This document shows positions 43,957 through 56,774 of a stretch of DNA of 64,000 nucleotides, one piece after another (the stretch's first letter is position 1; every line of letters begins with the position of its first letter). The DNA is taken from NCBI GenBank assembly GCA_001599935.1, contig BCIJ01000035.1, forward strand, positions 113,866 through 177,865. The letters are read 5' to 3'. A program made the translations under genes and the position numbers. The notes beneath the pieces were generated by a model. That model did not search any database, had not been told where the DNA came from, and saw only the letters and a program-made list of their open reading frames with translations. This DNA comes from Holtermannia corniformis. Lineage: Eukaryota; Basidiomycota; Tremellomycetes; Holtermanniales.

Positions 43957-46900
43957 CTACATGCCCAATCCCAGATGACCTCGCCACTTCTCCATCATCT
44001 CAGACACGCGCACCACAACGCCCGCGGCGGCTTTGCGCACACGACCCTCGCGCGTCCCGCCTGCACCAGCTGCGACTTGGCCGCCGCGTTCCTCGATCGC
44101 GAAGACTGATGTCGCCCATTCTCCGACGGCCATGACGACAGAGCCTTTGTCCATCGCTAGGGTTCTGCCCCCATCGAGTTCTTGCGCAGAGTCGAGCGTG
44201 ATGAGCGCCAACTCGAGCGCGGCGGCTACGACGGCTGCTTCGAGCTTTGAGCCTTCGCTTTCGTCCGCCGCTCCTGGCCCTGTAGGATCATCCTCTGGTT
44301 TGGCAAGATGCCGGGTACCGATCGTAGCGGCGAGGTCGAGGGCTTCAGGGCACAGCACAGACAGGTAAACGGATGCGTGTCGCGCGGCATGCATGAGAAG
44401 CCCGACCGTCGTCAAGTATTTCTCGAGCGCCATATGAGAGAGTACCATGCCTGTTCCAGCACCGCGATAACGATTCCCGCTGTACGCTCCGCGCGCTTCA
44501 CGAGTCGACGCATCTTGGAAATGCTGCCAGAATCGGTTGATGAGCGGTAGGATAAAGTATTCGGCCGCAACGTCTTTGAACGGGACGACGGGCGCGTGAA
44601 AAGGCTGATGCTGGCGCTGCAGCATGGTGGAGTCTGCACTCGAGCCGACTTCGGCAATCTTCGAACTGTTGGTCTGCCCCACGCGTAGTCGCTTTTCTCG
44701 AGCGAATTCAGGTACCGAGTCTGCGTTCTTGGCACCCTTGCTGATCATCAATTGCCGAAGACTGTCCGAAGCGGCGTCAAGCATCGCCGACGTGCCGATG
44801 GCCGGAATATCTGCCGCGCTGATGTATTTGCGATGTAGAGCCGGCGGTAGGGTTTTGGATGGAAAGTCGATTTGACGGGCTGCCTGAGGTGATGGGTTTG
44901 GTAGCCCTGCGGCTTCGCGTCCGCCGAGCGCGAGCGCCGAGAGGATGATGGCGCGTTGATGTAGAGAGAATTGGCCATCAAAGTACTGCTCGATAAGATA
45001 CCTGGTGCGCGGTGAGATTGATCTGTGAGAAGCAGCACTTACGGAGCAGCACGCTTAGGGGAACAAGCCACCAGCGCAATCAAGAGGCCCTCGCGTCGCT
45101 CTTCGAATTCGGGCAGCTCGTAGCTTTCCGTCAGCGCAATCGCCATCGCCGCCAACACCTCGGCGTTCTCCTCTACGGTCCGGTCAGCCACCTTCCTTCA
45201 TCAAGCTATAACTCACCCAACTCCATCCCAAACCCGCGCTTAGCCCGGATCAATTTCTCACCGTCCGCCAGCGCTCGATCCACCTTCTCTGGCTGATCAC
45301 GCTCCCTGAGCAGCTCGACGAGCTGCTGGATGTAGACCGGTTTCGGAACGGGATCTTTCATACCGACATGCAATGTTGGATCTTGGATGATTTCATCGAG
45401 GTATTCCTGCGTCGGCGAATTTGAGCGTGAAGAGCGTGGTGAAGAGGGCGCGAAACCAAGCATGGCGTCGTCCTCGTCCTCGTCCTCGCCGATGACCTGG
45501 ATTAGAGCCGGTTTCTTTGTCGGTTTGGGCGAGGTTGGCGCGGTGGTATGTCGTTTGACTGGTGGCTTGGCTCGAGATTGTGATTGTGCAGGTGATGGAC
45601 CTGGGTCCGCTGCGCTTTCTGTCCACCCAAGACTCCAGGGCTCATCCAGTCGAGCCTCGCTCACCGCCCGAGGAAACCTCAGCTCAGCCCTCAACCTCCT
45701 CGCCTCCTCTTTACCCTGTCCATCCCCCTCCCACATCCCCGTGCCAAATCGCAGTCTTTTGACCCCCTTGCCACCCTTTGGCGTCGGCTTTGGCAGATCG
45801 GCCTCTACACCCAAACTAGCCGTCATCTCCTCGATTTCTGCCGCTTCGACCGCTTTGAGCTCCTCTACGGTCAGAGGCTTCTCGTCCTCTACCTCTTTGA
45901 TTGTCAATTCGCTAGTGATCTCGGCAATCAGCATGCCGAGGCGCCGAATCGCGGGATCGGGATGGCCGAGGTAGCTCGACATTGAGAGGAGGAATGAAGA
46001 GCGGCGCGAGAGGTTGACGAGGAACGGGTCGTATTGTGGCAGGCTTGACAGTGCGAGGATGAAGTGATGCGTGATGTCTAGTGCATGGCTGAGCACACAA
46101 CCTCTGCGGAACACGAGCACTGACCTTGCTGTCTTGAGAACAGCGAGAATTTGATGTACTTTGCATCGGTCCAGATGGCAAATAGGCGATCGATCAACAC
46201 CTTGATGACTGCGGGCTGTCAAACCAAGTATCTTGACAGTTCTTCCACCGAACGTACCGTCTACACCGCCTCGAGCGACCCAAGCGACCACGATCCTAGC
46301 TCGGGTTTCCGCGCCTGGATTCGTCGCCCTGCTGGTCGCAAGTAACGAGCAGACAGCTTCGAAGGTGTCTCCGTCTTTTTGAGCACGACCCATGATCCGC
46401 TCAAACACAGCTGCAGCTTTTGCAGCCTCCGTCGCAGCCTCTTCATTACTGTTTCCAGCCGACAGATGCGCCGAGAGGTGGTACAAGAGCGAATGGACAT
46501 ACTGCGCCAAAGCGGGCCCTGGCAGCGAGCTGAACAATATGGGCAAGTACTGCTCTGGGTAGGCAGGGAGAAAGATGCCAGAGGGAGGGTGAAGATGAGC
46601 TAGCAATGAGGGCATAATGGGCGTCCAGAACGTAGGTCGGCGGTCTAATGGCGTGGACGGTTTGGGAGGAGACAAAAGGCCTTGACGTTGCAGCTTGGTG
46701 AGAAGGGACTGTAGTGGTGCGGGTTTCGCTGTATACGTCTCAGTATCACAATGTGCCCTTAGCACACGGCTTACGTGGTTGGTGTCCGTGGCTAAGCTCG
46801 TATAGTAAACCTTCGAGTCGACGAACTAGACGGTCGAAATACGGTCTAGTGGACTTCAGCGTTGTGCTAAACGACCGGACATTGCATGAGCTGACCTAGG

Positions 46901-47563
46901 AAGCAAGGGTTGCGGTATCTCCTCAGCAGCTTGCAGCTCTCTCTGCCTCGAACCGACTGCATTGGCAACCTTTGTCGGCAAGCCGACGAGCACCTTGAGT
47001 GCGTCTTCCCACTGCAGCTCGGCCTTGCCGCGATCGGATTCGCTGATTTGACTAGTCCATACTGCCCAGTAGATACTGTCGATAGGATACCGGTCCACAA
47101 GTCGCTCTAGCGCAGTGAGGGCGAACGGTCGGGATTGAGGTGGGCAACTTGGGCTGGTTAGCAATGGTGTGAGGATTAGGTATGCTGATAGGGCGATGCG
47201 CCGAGCGGAGCGTAGTTGCGATGATGTTGGTGATGTCGGTAGAGCGGGGCAATAGTAGCTCTCGAGCAGCGAGAGTTGACTTGCGTCTTCTTGGAGGCTG
47301 GGAAGCCATGTCGGTACAACATGCTCTATCAATGCCGTCTGCAGGCTCGGCAGGTATCGATTGAGGACCAGTTCCGTTTCAGATGAATTTGAGTGATCTG
47401 GCCATGATGAGGACGAGCTGGGTGAGGACGGCAGCAGCGAGAGAGTCTCGAGCGGGAATCGGAGGTGTCGCAAAAGAGTCGCCTGATCGGGTAGCTGTGT
47501 TCGGAGGGCCTCTTTCGTCTCTCGCAGCCGATTAGAGAGGTCGCCAAGGTCTTGCACACCCAT
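43957..47563 (-). CDS. TEL2: Telomere length regulator TEL2 (TTT complex)
   Basis: Scaffold of the Tel2-Tti1-Tti2 complex that, with Hsp90/R2TP, matures PIKK kinases (Tel1/ATM, Mec1/ATR, TOR). Starts MGVQDLGDLSNRLRETKEAL. Mostly alpha-helical repeats: ESYYCPALPTSPTSSQLRSARRIALSAYL, a central exon LLAHLHPPSGIFLPAYPEQYLPILFSSL. The conserved C-terminal domain has SMSSYLGHPDPAIRRLGMLIAEITSEL, the acidic/Ser-rich phospho-linker GEDEDEDDAMLGFAPSSPRSSRSNSP that in other eukaryotes is CK2-phosphorylated and binds R2TP, PVYIQQLVELLRERDQPEKVDRAL, EKLIRAKRGFGMELGE, and a final exon set ending WRGHLGLGM. Shares a 224-bp promoter with the next gene. Confidence 0.9.
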
Positions 47564-47787
47564 CTTGAGCCCTTGACTTGCAGCACCGACCCCAGCGCAC
47601 CCAGATTCATCGACAACGACCCCGAGAGCTCACAAAGGAAGCGAAGTCGATCACATGAAACATTTCCAAATTCCTATTTCCTTGCTGAAGATTGCCGATT
47701 GCTGCAGCGAGCAACGCTGGTGTCTCGACATCTATACCATCGTCCAGCATTGTTGCCCTGTACACTGTGATCACACTGGCAGTCAAG

Positions 47788-49045
47788 ATGTCATCAACAG
47801 CACGCACACTCTTCAGCAATGCGATACGACGGAATACCCGGGTGTACAGGCCCGCGTGGCGCCGTGGAATCATCAACGCACCGAGCCCAAACGACTCGCC
47901 GATCATCGAGCAAAACGCAGGCGGGTCATACAGCGCTGCCCATCTAGACGCGTCTTCAGGGACCTCGCCTTCTTCCTCGTCGTCTTCAAACCACCCGTTC
48001 GCTGCGCTCGACGGTGCATTTGAGAAGAATGGCGAATCCAGCACCTCCGCCGCGACGACATTGCCCTCGCCGCCTATGCCGCCGGTCGCACCACGGCCGT
48101 TACCTCTACACCCATTCGACACGCATGCTTTCGTGACGTACCTTGAAAAGTCGGATCTGAGCCCGAAGGCGGCCCAGGCGTTGATGGAGTCGACGAGGCA
48201 GATGATTGTCCAGCGATCGTCACAGACCAAGGATCAGATGCTGCACAAGGAGGATATGGAGAATGTGAGTGCGCGTGGGGGCTGGTGTTGACTGCTGCTG
48301 ATTTGTGCGAGGCCGCCTACTTGTTCAAAGCGGCGCTGTCAGAGCTCCGCACCGAGCTGTCCGTCCGCGCGCGCAACGACGGCCTCGTCCTGCGCACCAT
48401 GACGGGCGTGATCAGGCGTGAAGTCGATGCACTGCAGCAAAAGCTCAAAGAGGATGTCGCCACGCTTAAGCACGAGTGAGTGGCTTGACATTACAATATC
48501 GTATGCGCCGACTGAACGCGCTAGCATCGAGATGGACATGAACAACCGCAAGAGCGAAACACGGACCGAGCAAAAAGGCTATGATATTCTGATCGAGGTC
48601 AGTGCTTGCTACCAATTTCTTGATTCCATAAGCTCACAACTCGCAGGAAATCAACAACAAATTCACAATCTCAATCGGCGACCTCCGTACCGAGATTGAA
48701 TCTGCCAAATGGGACGCAACCCGACGAGCCATCTGTGCGCTCCACCGTCCATCCCCATCTGCACAGTACTAACAACCCCCAGCCATCATCCTCCTTCTCG
48801 TCGTCTTTGTCGTCGCCATCACCTCCTTTTCCGATATCACCGAAGCCAAGAAAGCCCCGCCTGCAGCACCACCGCCCAGTCCGAGTGCGAGACCGGCGAT
48901 GCGCGATGTGGCCGTTGGGTCGGATGACGACTTGGGGGATGATGATGAGGGAGACGAGAGTGATTTGACGCTGGCGGCGCGCTCGGTGATTGGAGGGCAG
49001 CAGACGGGTGAGGGCATGATGGGAGGGCGGCATGGCAGGATCTAG
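47788..49045 (+). CDS. MCUR1/FMP32 family mitochondrial coiled-coil membrane protein
   Basis: Starts MSSTARTLFSNAIRRNTRVYRPAWRRG, a strong matrix-targeting presequence. A Ser-rich linker leads to HPFDTHAFVTYLEKSDLSPKAAQALMESTRQMI, AAYLFKAALSELRTELSVRARND and a long coiled coil (TGVIRREVDALQQKLKEDVATL, DIEMDMNNRKSETRTEQKGY, EEINNKFTISIGDLRTEIESAKWDATRRAI). One membrane helix TIILLLVVFVVAITSF follows and an acidic Gly-rich tail. This order (FDTH..V..LE, coiled coil, C-terminal helix) is that of the DUF1640 family, with yeast Fmp32 and animal MCUR1/CCDC90B, linked to calcium uniporter and cytochrome oxidase assembly. Confidence 0.85.
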
Positions 49046-49283
49046 CTCATGCATGCTTATCGTTGAGACGTGCTTTCTGATCCGGGAGTACTACAGTAGC
49101 GGGCTCTGTCATACGCGTTGATAAATTCTAGCTGTCCCTTTGTTTCTGATTATTGGATCATTGGCTCGCCGAACCCCTGGCATCCCATTCACCTCTCGCT
49201 CATCACTGACGCGATCCAGATGCATACATTTCATCACAAGCTTCCTGAAACCCGCCAATCTTTCCAGCTAAGCAGCTCTTTAA

Positions 49284-52047
49284 CTATCTCCTGTACCCAC
49301 CCCTCGGCGGCGTATCGTCGTCCCTCAAGCGGGGCGGCGGCAAGTCGTCTCGGCGACGTGGCGGTGGGGAATCACGACGGCGGCGAGGAGGGGAATCGTC
49401 CCTGCGTCGACTGTGCGGAGGGGATTCATAGCGCTTGCGAGGGGGTGGAGAGTCGTCGCGGCGGCGTGGAGGCGAGTCATCACGGTGACGTGCGGGAGGC
49501 GAGTCACGACGACGAGGTGGAGGCGAGTCATCACGACGACGCGCAGGGGCCGAGTCGTCACGACGACGTGCGATTGGGGAATCCCTACGCCTTGGCGGTG
49601 AATCGTCACGAGGCCGCGCAGGAGGCGAGTGCCTACGCCTCGGCAATGGTGAAAGCCCACGCGGCGGCGAAGAATCACGCCTTTTCCTTGGTGGTGTCGA
49701 GTCATCGCGCGCCCGACGCGGCGGCGTCGAGCTGTCGCGGCGCCTACGACGAGGCGGCGAGGTCGAATACCTCTTTCTCGGCGATGGCGAAGAAGAGTAA
49801 CGCCTCCTGCGCCTCGGCGGGGAACGCGAGCTGTCGCTATCCGAGTCCGAGTCCGAATCCGAGCTAGTGGTATCGCTCGAATCCGAACTATCGCTATCGC
49901 TCGAATCCGAATCCGAACTATCAGCTTGGGCAAGCTTTTTCGCCTGTTCCTCCAACATCTTCTTCGGCGCGTTCTGAAGATACTCTCTCGCTTTTTCCGT
50001 GATGGCCCCTAGACCGATCGAGGTAAAGTAGTTGATTGCGAACCGCGTGTTCTTGGGGTTATCCATCGGGAGGATGTTTGAGAACGCGTACTGCATCTCG
50101 GGCGCGTTGAAGCGGTCCGTGAGGCGGCGGAGGCCCATGGCTTCGAGCATTTCCTGCATGACGATTTTGATGAAGATGCGGCTGGATGATGTCGTGTCTT
50201 CTTCGTTCATGTGAACGCAGTGCAATACGGCCCACGAGATGGCGTCGGACGAGAGTAGGTGGCCGAAGAAACGGCCAATGTTGCGCAACTTGTTCGTCTC
50301 GTACCGATGGATCGTCTCGTAGTACTTTGTAAACGCTTCTTGGTAGCATTCGGTCCAGAGCCGGTTGAGCTTGCAGAAGCGTTCGCCGATCAGGCCAAAG
50401 AAGGAATTGTACGAGCGCTCTTGGGAACAACACTCGATCAGCATGTTGCACATTTCGATCTGGGAGGAAGCGTCAGTGCTGCACTCGCTTGACGGCGAAA
50501 GACCGACCTCGCGACCTTCAGGCAGGTTGATGCTCAACAGCTTGTGCACGGCCTCTTCATAGTTGAGCTAGTGATGGTTACGTCAGCGCTGCCCCACCCT
50601 TCTTGGTCGCCACTCACAGAGTTCATGACGGTCAGGTAGATCGTTCGCCTCAAGTTGATCAAGTTTGTCTCTGTGAAATCCTGAATGCCCTGCTTGTCCG
50701 GCGCGACCGCATTCTCCTCGTCCTCGCTCTCCTCATCGTCCGTCTCGGCATCCGAACCCGATTCCTCATCTTCGGAATCGCCGAGGATCTCGCGCTTGAT
50801 CTCTTGGTAGCGCTCCTCGTTTTCGATAAACTTTGGGTCGAATTTGAACAAGTCTGTGGACGGGGTTAGTATCGGCGTGCGGGAGACGAGTTGCGACGCA
50901 CTGAGACCTTCTTGGACGGCGAGCTCGTCGTCGAGTGCGATCCGGTGCGTGATTTGCTCTTCCTCTTCGACGAGGTCGAGGCCGTCTGGGATGGCCGGGT
51001 TGTCCTTGTAGCGGTCTTTACGGACCTGGAACAAGACCTCGATCATGTACTGTGTCCTTTTGTCAAGCTGGCCCTCGTGCAGGACCGCACGGAAGCGCTC
51101 ATAGACGCCGTTATTGGCCTTTGCCGAGACCTCTGCCAAAAAGGCACCGACTTCACGCATGAAGCCAACGGCAATCTCGATACTGTCGTCGGTCGGGCGC
51201 TCGATGCAGAGCAGCAGGATCTGGAGCGCGACAATCTCGTGCGCGACCGACTGGTTGCACAGGTGGGCGATGAACGTCGAGGTTGCGTGGCAGACGGTCT
51301 TGTCGTTGCGCTTGAAGCCGCGGCGGAACTGGCTGATGAGCCGGATGAGGACGAGTTCGCCGACTTGCGGGAGCTTGGTGTTGACAATCGCGACGAGGGC
51401 GGCAAAGATGGGCGTGAACGGGAGCGAGGACGCTTGAGCCTTCATGACCGATCGTGCAAACAGGCCTTTGCCGCGGATCAAGTTTTCACCAAACAGTTCG
51501 GGCACGACGTGCTTGATGTTGGAAATGTTGACCTGTCATCGTCAGCTTGGGTACGTTGCCTGCCCGGCACACCAACCTTGTTGATCAACCCGTTGATACT
51601 CTTCCTGAGCGCATCCCAGCTCATCCTCTGAAACTCGGTACTGCTCTTATCCTTTGCGGCCTCCTGCTGCAATGCCCTGAGTTTCGCAGGGGGCATGTAC
51701 GCTCCGCCAGCGCGTGTGCTCGAGAGCTTTTTGAACTCTGCGACGGCATCAAACGGTTTCGCGACCTGCTGCTGGTTCTCTTGAGCGAGATGGGCCGCGA
51801 GCAGGTCGGCTTCGCGGACGCGGCGGCGATGCGGGTCAATGTCGCGCACGATCGGTGGCGGCGGTGGTCTGCGCGCGGCGGGTGAAGGGCTGCGATCGCG
51901 CGGAGTGGGTGAGAGCGAGCTGTGAACGGTCAGTTTGGGTCGGCGGAGGGTGGAATGCGGGCCGACTTGCCGTTTCCGCTTGGATGGCCCGTCGTCGCGG
52001 TTGGCGCTTTGCTGTGGTGACCTCGACCTGGAGCGTGAGTGCGGCAT
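49284..52047 (-). CDS. CWC22: Spliceosome factor CWC22 (MIF4G and MA3 domains)
   Basis: Essential for the first catalytic step of splicing; in animals it also loads eIF4A3 for the exon-junction complex. Starts [19 protein letters not shown]4G domain: [67 protein letters not shown]. The acidic linker [23 protein letters not shown] is followed by MA3 domain: [74 protein letters not shown] helix, [17 protein letters not shown]. The C-terminus is a (SD)n tract and then about 170 residues of degenerate [12 protein letters not shown] repeats. Confidence 0.96.
49310..49920 (-). repeat. Coding tandem repeat: RS/RD-rich tail of CWC22
   Basis: Degenerate short repeats coding for [12 protein letters not shown] units and, upstream in the protein, Ser-Asp runs. 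The antisense strand is open over about 250 codons only because of this repeat. Confidence 0.75.
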
Positions 52048-52717
52048 GGTGGCGATACTCTTTGGGTAGACTGTGATGTGCCAGTGGCGAGGCAAGGAGG
52101 GTGACCGTGGTGGTGGGCAGTGAGGGAGTGAGGGATCCGGGGGTTGGCTCAACACCGAGTGACGTGTACGGTGACCGACCAAGTTACCTGCCAAATTGTC
52201 GAGTGCTACAGCTCACTCGATATAGCACATAAGGTTGTTCTACTGCATGCAGACGATAGCTACATGCCCATAGACTAGGATGGTACAGCCCAAAGTCAGC
52301 CAAACTCGAGCCCAAGGCAGTTTGAGGTCGCTTGACCCAGTCAGTTAGGCATGCGTCGCCAGACTAACTGGTGACGTTGCGCCGTTAAGAGCTTCGCACG
52401 GAGTTGTCACGTGACTTGTCGCCCACGTGGCTCAGAGCTGCAATGACACGCCGTTTGTCTTCTCTACATCTCTTAGAGACTGTCTGATTGTAGTTCGAGT
52501 ATCTAGATGTAGCTGCATTGATTGTACTCATCTGTTGTGTTCTTGACACTGTAGCACGTCTGGAAGCGGAGTTGGAGGTGGTTGCGTCGGTTGACCCCCA
52601 GACCGCCCTGACGGCAACGAGAGCCTCCACCGGGCAGCACGCACAGACCAAAGGGACAGCAGCCATCAGCCATCACACCACAGATTGACTACACTACACC
52701 GCACACAGACTCACACC
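52048..52717. promoter_or_regulatory. Divergent promoter CWC22 / AGM1
   Basis: A 670-bp gap with TCACGTGA at 52407-52414 and a second CACGTG at 52424-52429. No gene recognised. Confidence 0.5.
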
Positions 52718-54593
52718 ATGGTCTCCGACCCAAAGCACCACGCCGAGCTGTGCACCAATCTGTTCAACGCCGCCCAGCACCTTCCAAAGCCGCACGACGT
52801 CACCTACAGCTATGGTACCGCCGGCTTCCGCACTCTGTAAGCGCACGGACCCAAATAAGACCCAGCTCACACTCGCAGCGCATCTCGACTCCCGTCCGTG
52901 CTGTTCAAGGTCGGCCTGCTCGCCATCCTGCGCTCAAAGCGGCTCGAAGGCGCCACGATCGGGATCATGATCACCGCGAGCCACAACCCAGAGCAGGTGC
53001 GCTGCTGCTGCGAGAATTCCGACTGACCCCGCAGGACAATGGCGTCAAGCTCGTCGACCCGTCGGGAGAGATGCTCGACCCTAGCTGGGAAGCCCACGCG
53101 ACGACGCTCGCAAACTGCCCAACGGCAGACAGCCTGCTGAGCACGCTCGAGGATCTGATCAAGCACCTCAGGGTCGACGACGCGCAGCCGGCGTCGATCG
53201 TGTTTGCGCGCGATACCAGGCCGTCGGGACCGGAACTCGTCATGGCCCTCGAGGCAGCCCTCAGCGCGTGGCCGGGTGTCAAGGTCAGGAATCTGGGTGT
53301 GACGACAACGCCGGTCCTGCACTATGTCGTCAAGGCGATGAATGACAAGACTGGGGCGTATGGAGAACCGAGCGTGCAAGGCTACATGCGCAAGACGGCA
53401 AAGGCGTTCAAGGCGTTGGTCGTGCGTTGTTTCAGTGCAATGACCTCGCTGACGCTACCAGGGTCACCGTCCGGCCATCTCGCCACTGGCCGTCGACTGC
53501 GCCAACGGCGTCGGCGCAATGGCGCTTGATCTCCTCGCGACCGAACTCGGCCCACTGCTCCCGTTGAAACCGTTCAACACGGCCATCAGGACCGCGGGCG
53601 CACTCAACAAGGACTGCGGGGCAGACTACGTCAAGACGACGCAGCACGCGCCGCCCTCGCTCGCCCCGCACCTCGCCGCCAACCCCGGTGCGCGCGCGTG
53701 CTCGTTTGACGGCGACGCAGACCGGATCGTCTACTACTATGTGGACCCGTCGGGCGCTCGGTTCAGGCTGCTGGACGGGGACAAGATTGCCGTCATGGCC
53801 GCCATGTGGCTGATGGACCTCGTCGAAAAGGCAAAGCTGCACGAAGGCGACGACGCGATCACCGTCGGCGTCGTCCAGACGGCGTATGCCAACGGGAGCT
53901 CGACAAAGTTTCTCAAGGGTGTGCGTTGGCTCGTTGGGCTCTGCCGCTGTCGCTGACTCTTACAGCGCAACATTCCCGTCACGTGCGTGCCCACGGGCGT
54001 CAAGCACCTGCACTCTGCCGCGCACCGGTTCCCGATCGGCGTCTACTTTGAAGCCAACGGGCACGGCACGGTCCTGTTCTCTCACCAGACGCTGCAAACG
54101 CTCCGTTGCGCTTCGCCGCACTCGCCCGACGGCAAAGCCGCGATCGACCAGCTGCTCGCGCTCTCGGATCTCATCAACCAAGCCGTCGGCGACGCCATCA
54201 GCGACATGCTGCTCGTCGAAACCATCCTAAGCTACCGGCGATGGGAAGCGTTCGAATGGGACGCAGCATACGAAGACCTCCCGAACCGGCTCGTCAAAGT
54301 GCACGTGCCCGACCGGAGCCTGTTCATCGCCACGGACGCAGAGAGGCGGCTCCAGAGCCCAGTCGGGCTCCAGTCGGAGATTGACGAGACGATGCGCAAG
54401 TTTGAACTGGGTAGGAGCTTTGTGAGGCCCAGTGGGACGGAAGACTGCGTTAGGGTGTATGCAGAGGCAAAGACCAAGGCCGAGGCCGAGGGTACGTCTT
54501 TGTGCGACGAGACGTAGACGTGGGCTGATGAGGATAGGTCTTGCCGCGGCGATCGTAGACTTGGTCCACCACCACAGTGCGGTTCCGTGTTAG
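52718..54593 (+). CDS. PCM1: Phosphoacetylglucosamine mutase
   Basis: Converts GlcNAc-6-phosphate to GlcNAc-1-phosphate for UDP-GlcNAc, hence chitin, N-glycans and GPI anchors. Starts [45 protein letters not shown], the phosphoserine loop [32 protein letters not shown], the metal loop [63 protein letters not shown], and the C-terminal phosphate-binding loop [17 protein letters not shown]. The intron right after the TASHNPEQ loop is only 38 nt. The last intron (GTACGT...GAGGATAG) precedes [17 protein letters not shown]. All catalytic residues look intact. Confidence 0.96.
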
Positions 54594-54776
54594 CCCTCTG
54601 GCTCTGGCTCTGGCGCTGGGAGACACCACATAGATACTGTAGATGGCGAGATTCACGACCACGACCGAAAACGCGCACGTCTGCGGATGTACATAGAGTA
54701 GTTTATGCAGTCATGTCATCTGATCCGATCGTTGTTTGGTCCCAACTCGGTCTGCACTCAACATTCAAAGACAGCA

Positions 54777-56508
54777 ATGCCGCCAAAGGCTCAAGACATG
54801 ACCCCACCAAACGATGGCGACAAGCTGCCTTTACCCGACTGGTTAAAGCTCCTATCCTCTCGCGGGGTCGATATGCGGATCGCCATGATGCTAGCTAGCA
54901 AGATGTACAGCTCACCAGCCCACGCCTGCTATCCAGAGCTAACACGGCACAGCTACGCAACGCACAGCTCTAAACAAGCTCTATCAAACATCGACACTAA
55001 ATCCCTCACGTCCCACATCCCAGATAAAGACGCGAGAAAGACCGTCTTGGCCGCGATCAAGAGTTTGGCATCGGGCAATGTGCGTCTGTTCCGGCCCTTC
55101 TCATCCTAGGCTGATGGGATAGGCTCCTGGGGGGAAACGAAAACGAGGACCGGATTTTGAGGTGCGGGATGGGAACGGCGGGAGGGGGGTGGNGGATTTG
55201 GAGTTTGAGCTGGTGGTGGAGCCCGAGGTGCGTGCTGGCTCTTGACATCTATTTGTCTGTCTGTTTGTCTGTCTGTTTGTCTGTCTGTTTGTCTGCCAAT
55301 TCGCCTTTCAGTCAGTCACTTCGTCTACCTATGAGACAATGCGTCTGCATGCAACTCGCTAGCTGGATCCGACAGGCTTGCTTATAGCAACTGGCTCGGC
55401 TCCAATCATCCACCGCGCGACTGACACATCTCAGCAACTGTTCATGGTCAATGTCACCACGAACCGCGCACCCGTCTTAACCGCCTGGGTCTACACCGTC
55501 GCCCAACGCCTCGGGTTCGACAAGCAAGAATCCCTCTCGCTCGGTCAGTCCACCATCTCCCATCCCTCATACTCACCCCTCAGCCTCGGTATTCGTCAAC
55601 ATCACCTCGACCCAACACGCGCTCGCGCTCGGCAACATCCTCTCGGCCTCGGACAGACGTGACGCCGAGTTGGAACTGAGCCAGCTCCCGCGTGAAAACG
55701 TCGAGGCTGGGAAATGGGTTGGGGGGAGGGCGGGAGCGCAGAGTAGGAGACGACAGGGGGAGGAGCAGATCGCGGTTGGGAGTAGTCAGCCGTGGGTTGG
55801 GATCATGGGCAAGCGGTGGGTGGTGATGGCTGGCTGGTGGGACGGTGAGATTGATATATCGCAGGATGTGCGTTTGACGGCATAGTACAGCGGTTGAAGC
55901 TGATCACCCGACGTAGACCGGTGATTGAGCTCACGGGTGAAGTCTGGCGAGGGATCTCGAAAGGCGTCGCTATCGACCCGAGCCAGGTCTGTTCCGAACC
56001 CGCTGACGTTCGGGTGGCTGACAACGTTTCCAGGCTCATTCGTATATCACACGCGCGCTGGGCACGAATACAGGCTACGTTCTCGGCGCCATGAAGGTGC
56101 TCGCGGACTCGTATACGCCCGAAGAGCTCAACGCGCGCGGCTATGGTATCTATGTGCGTTTCTGCGACGTAAGGTAATATGAAGAGCCGCTGACGAGGGG
56201 CTTAGGCCCAGTTCAAGCCAGAAGTCGGCGGTTGGGGCGAAAAGGGGATCTTGGAATGCGGCAGGATCCTGGAGCAGATCAAAGAGGTCGACGCTGCGGC
56301 TGGAGACGATGTCGAGCCCAAGGAGGAGATCAAGCTTGAAGCGCAAGCGCCGCCTTCACTGCCTAGCAGCACCGACATCAAGGCGGAGCACTCGACCGAG
56401 CGCGATGCCAAACGACCCAAGGTCGAGGCTCTCAGCGTGGACGAGTACGAGCGGCTGCTTGACGCCGAGGATGAGCTGGAGCAAGCGGGGGGCTTTATCA
56501 CGGGTTGA
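54777..56508 (+). CDS. Conserved fungal protein of unknown function
   Basis: Starts MPPKAQDMTPPNDGDKLPLPDW; helical N-terminus to IKSLASGN; basic GGKRKRGPDF; then a folded region with SAPIIHRATDTSQQLFMVNV, NRAPVLTAWVYTVAQRLGFD, SVFVNITSTQHALALG, SQPWVGIMGKRPVIEL, VWRGISKGVAIDPSQ, AHSYITRALGTNTGYVLGAM, LADSYTPEELNARGYGIYAQFKP, GGWGEKGILECGRIL, and an acidic tail ending EQAGGFITG. I have an impression of a widespread uncharacterised fungal family but cannot name it. Unsettled point: the exon ending ...VVEPE and the next exon (ATGSAP...) do not join in frame with the obvious donor GTGCGT. An N at 55193 or an unseen microexon may be the cause. Confidence 0.75.
55193..55193. other. Ambiguous base N inside an exon
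   Basis: In a G-rich stretch of the conserved-unknown gene, codon GNG. The copy number of G here may be wrong in the assembly. Confidence 0.9.
55252..55295 (+). repeat. Intronic tandem repeat, unit TTTGTCTGTCTG
   Basis: About three and a half copies of a 12-bp unit inside a roughly 160-nt intron, which is longer than most introns here. Confidence 0.9.
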
Positions 56509-56774
56509 TTGTAGTATAGAGGGATGCCAGGTTGGATGATGCCACGGCCGGGATCCCGATGCGGTGCGTTGCCTCGTGGTGCGGTGCCGACGTCGTTCGA
56601 GGATCGTCAAAGAGCAGCAGAAGAGAGAGAGCACCATTGCGACCGAGCGCAGGCTAGAGCAGCAGCAGCGAGCACAGGCCACTCGGCGTGATCAAAGCTC
56701 TCGTTGGATCAGCCGCCATCGCATCCACTGCAGGCATCATCACCAGAGATCACCGCGAGGCCCCCAAACCAAAC

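Noticed and set aside
45387..45974. Plus-strand frame of 195 codons, Ser-rich
   Set aside because: Antisense shadow of a TEL2 exon whose protein sequence is recognisable.
49118..49867. Plus-strand frame of about 250 codons, His/Asp/Ala-rich
   Set aside because: Exact antisense of the RS/RD repeat tail of CWC22; open only because of the codon bias of the repeat.
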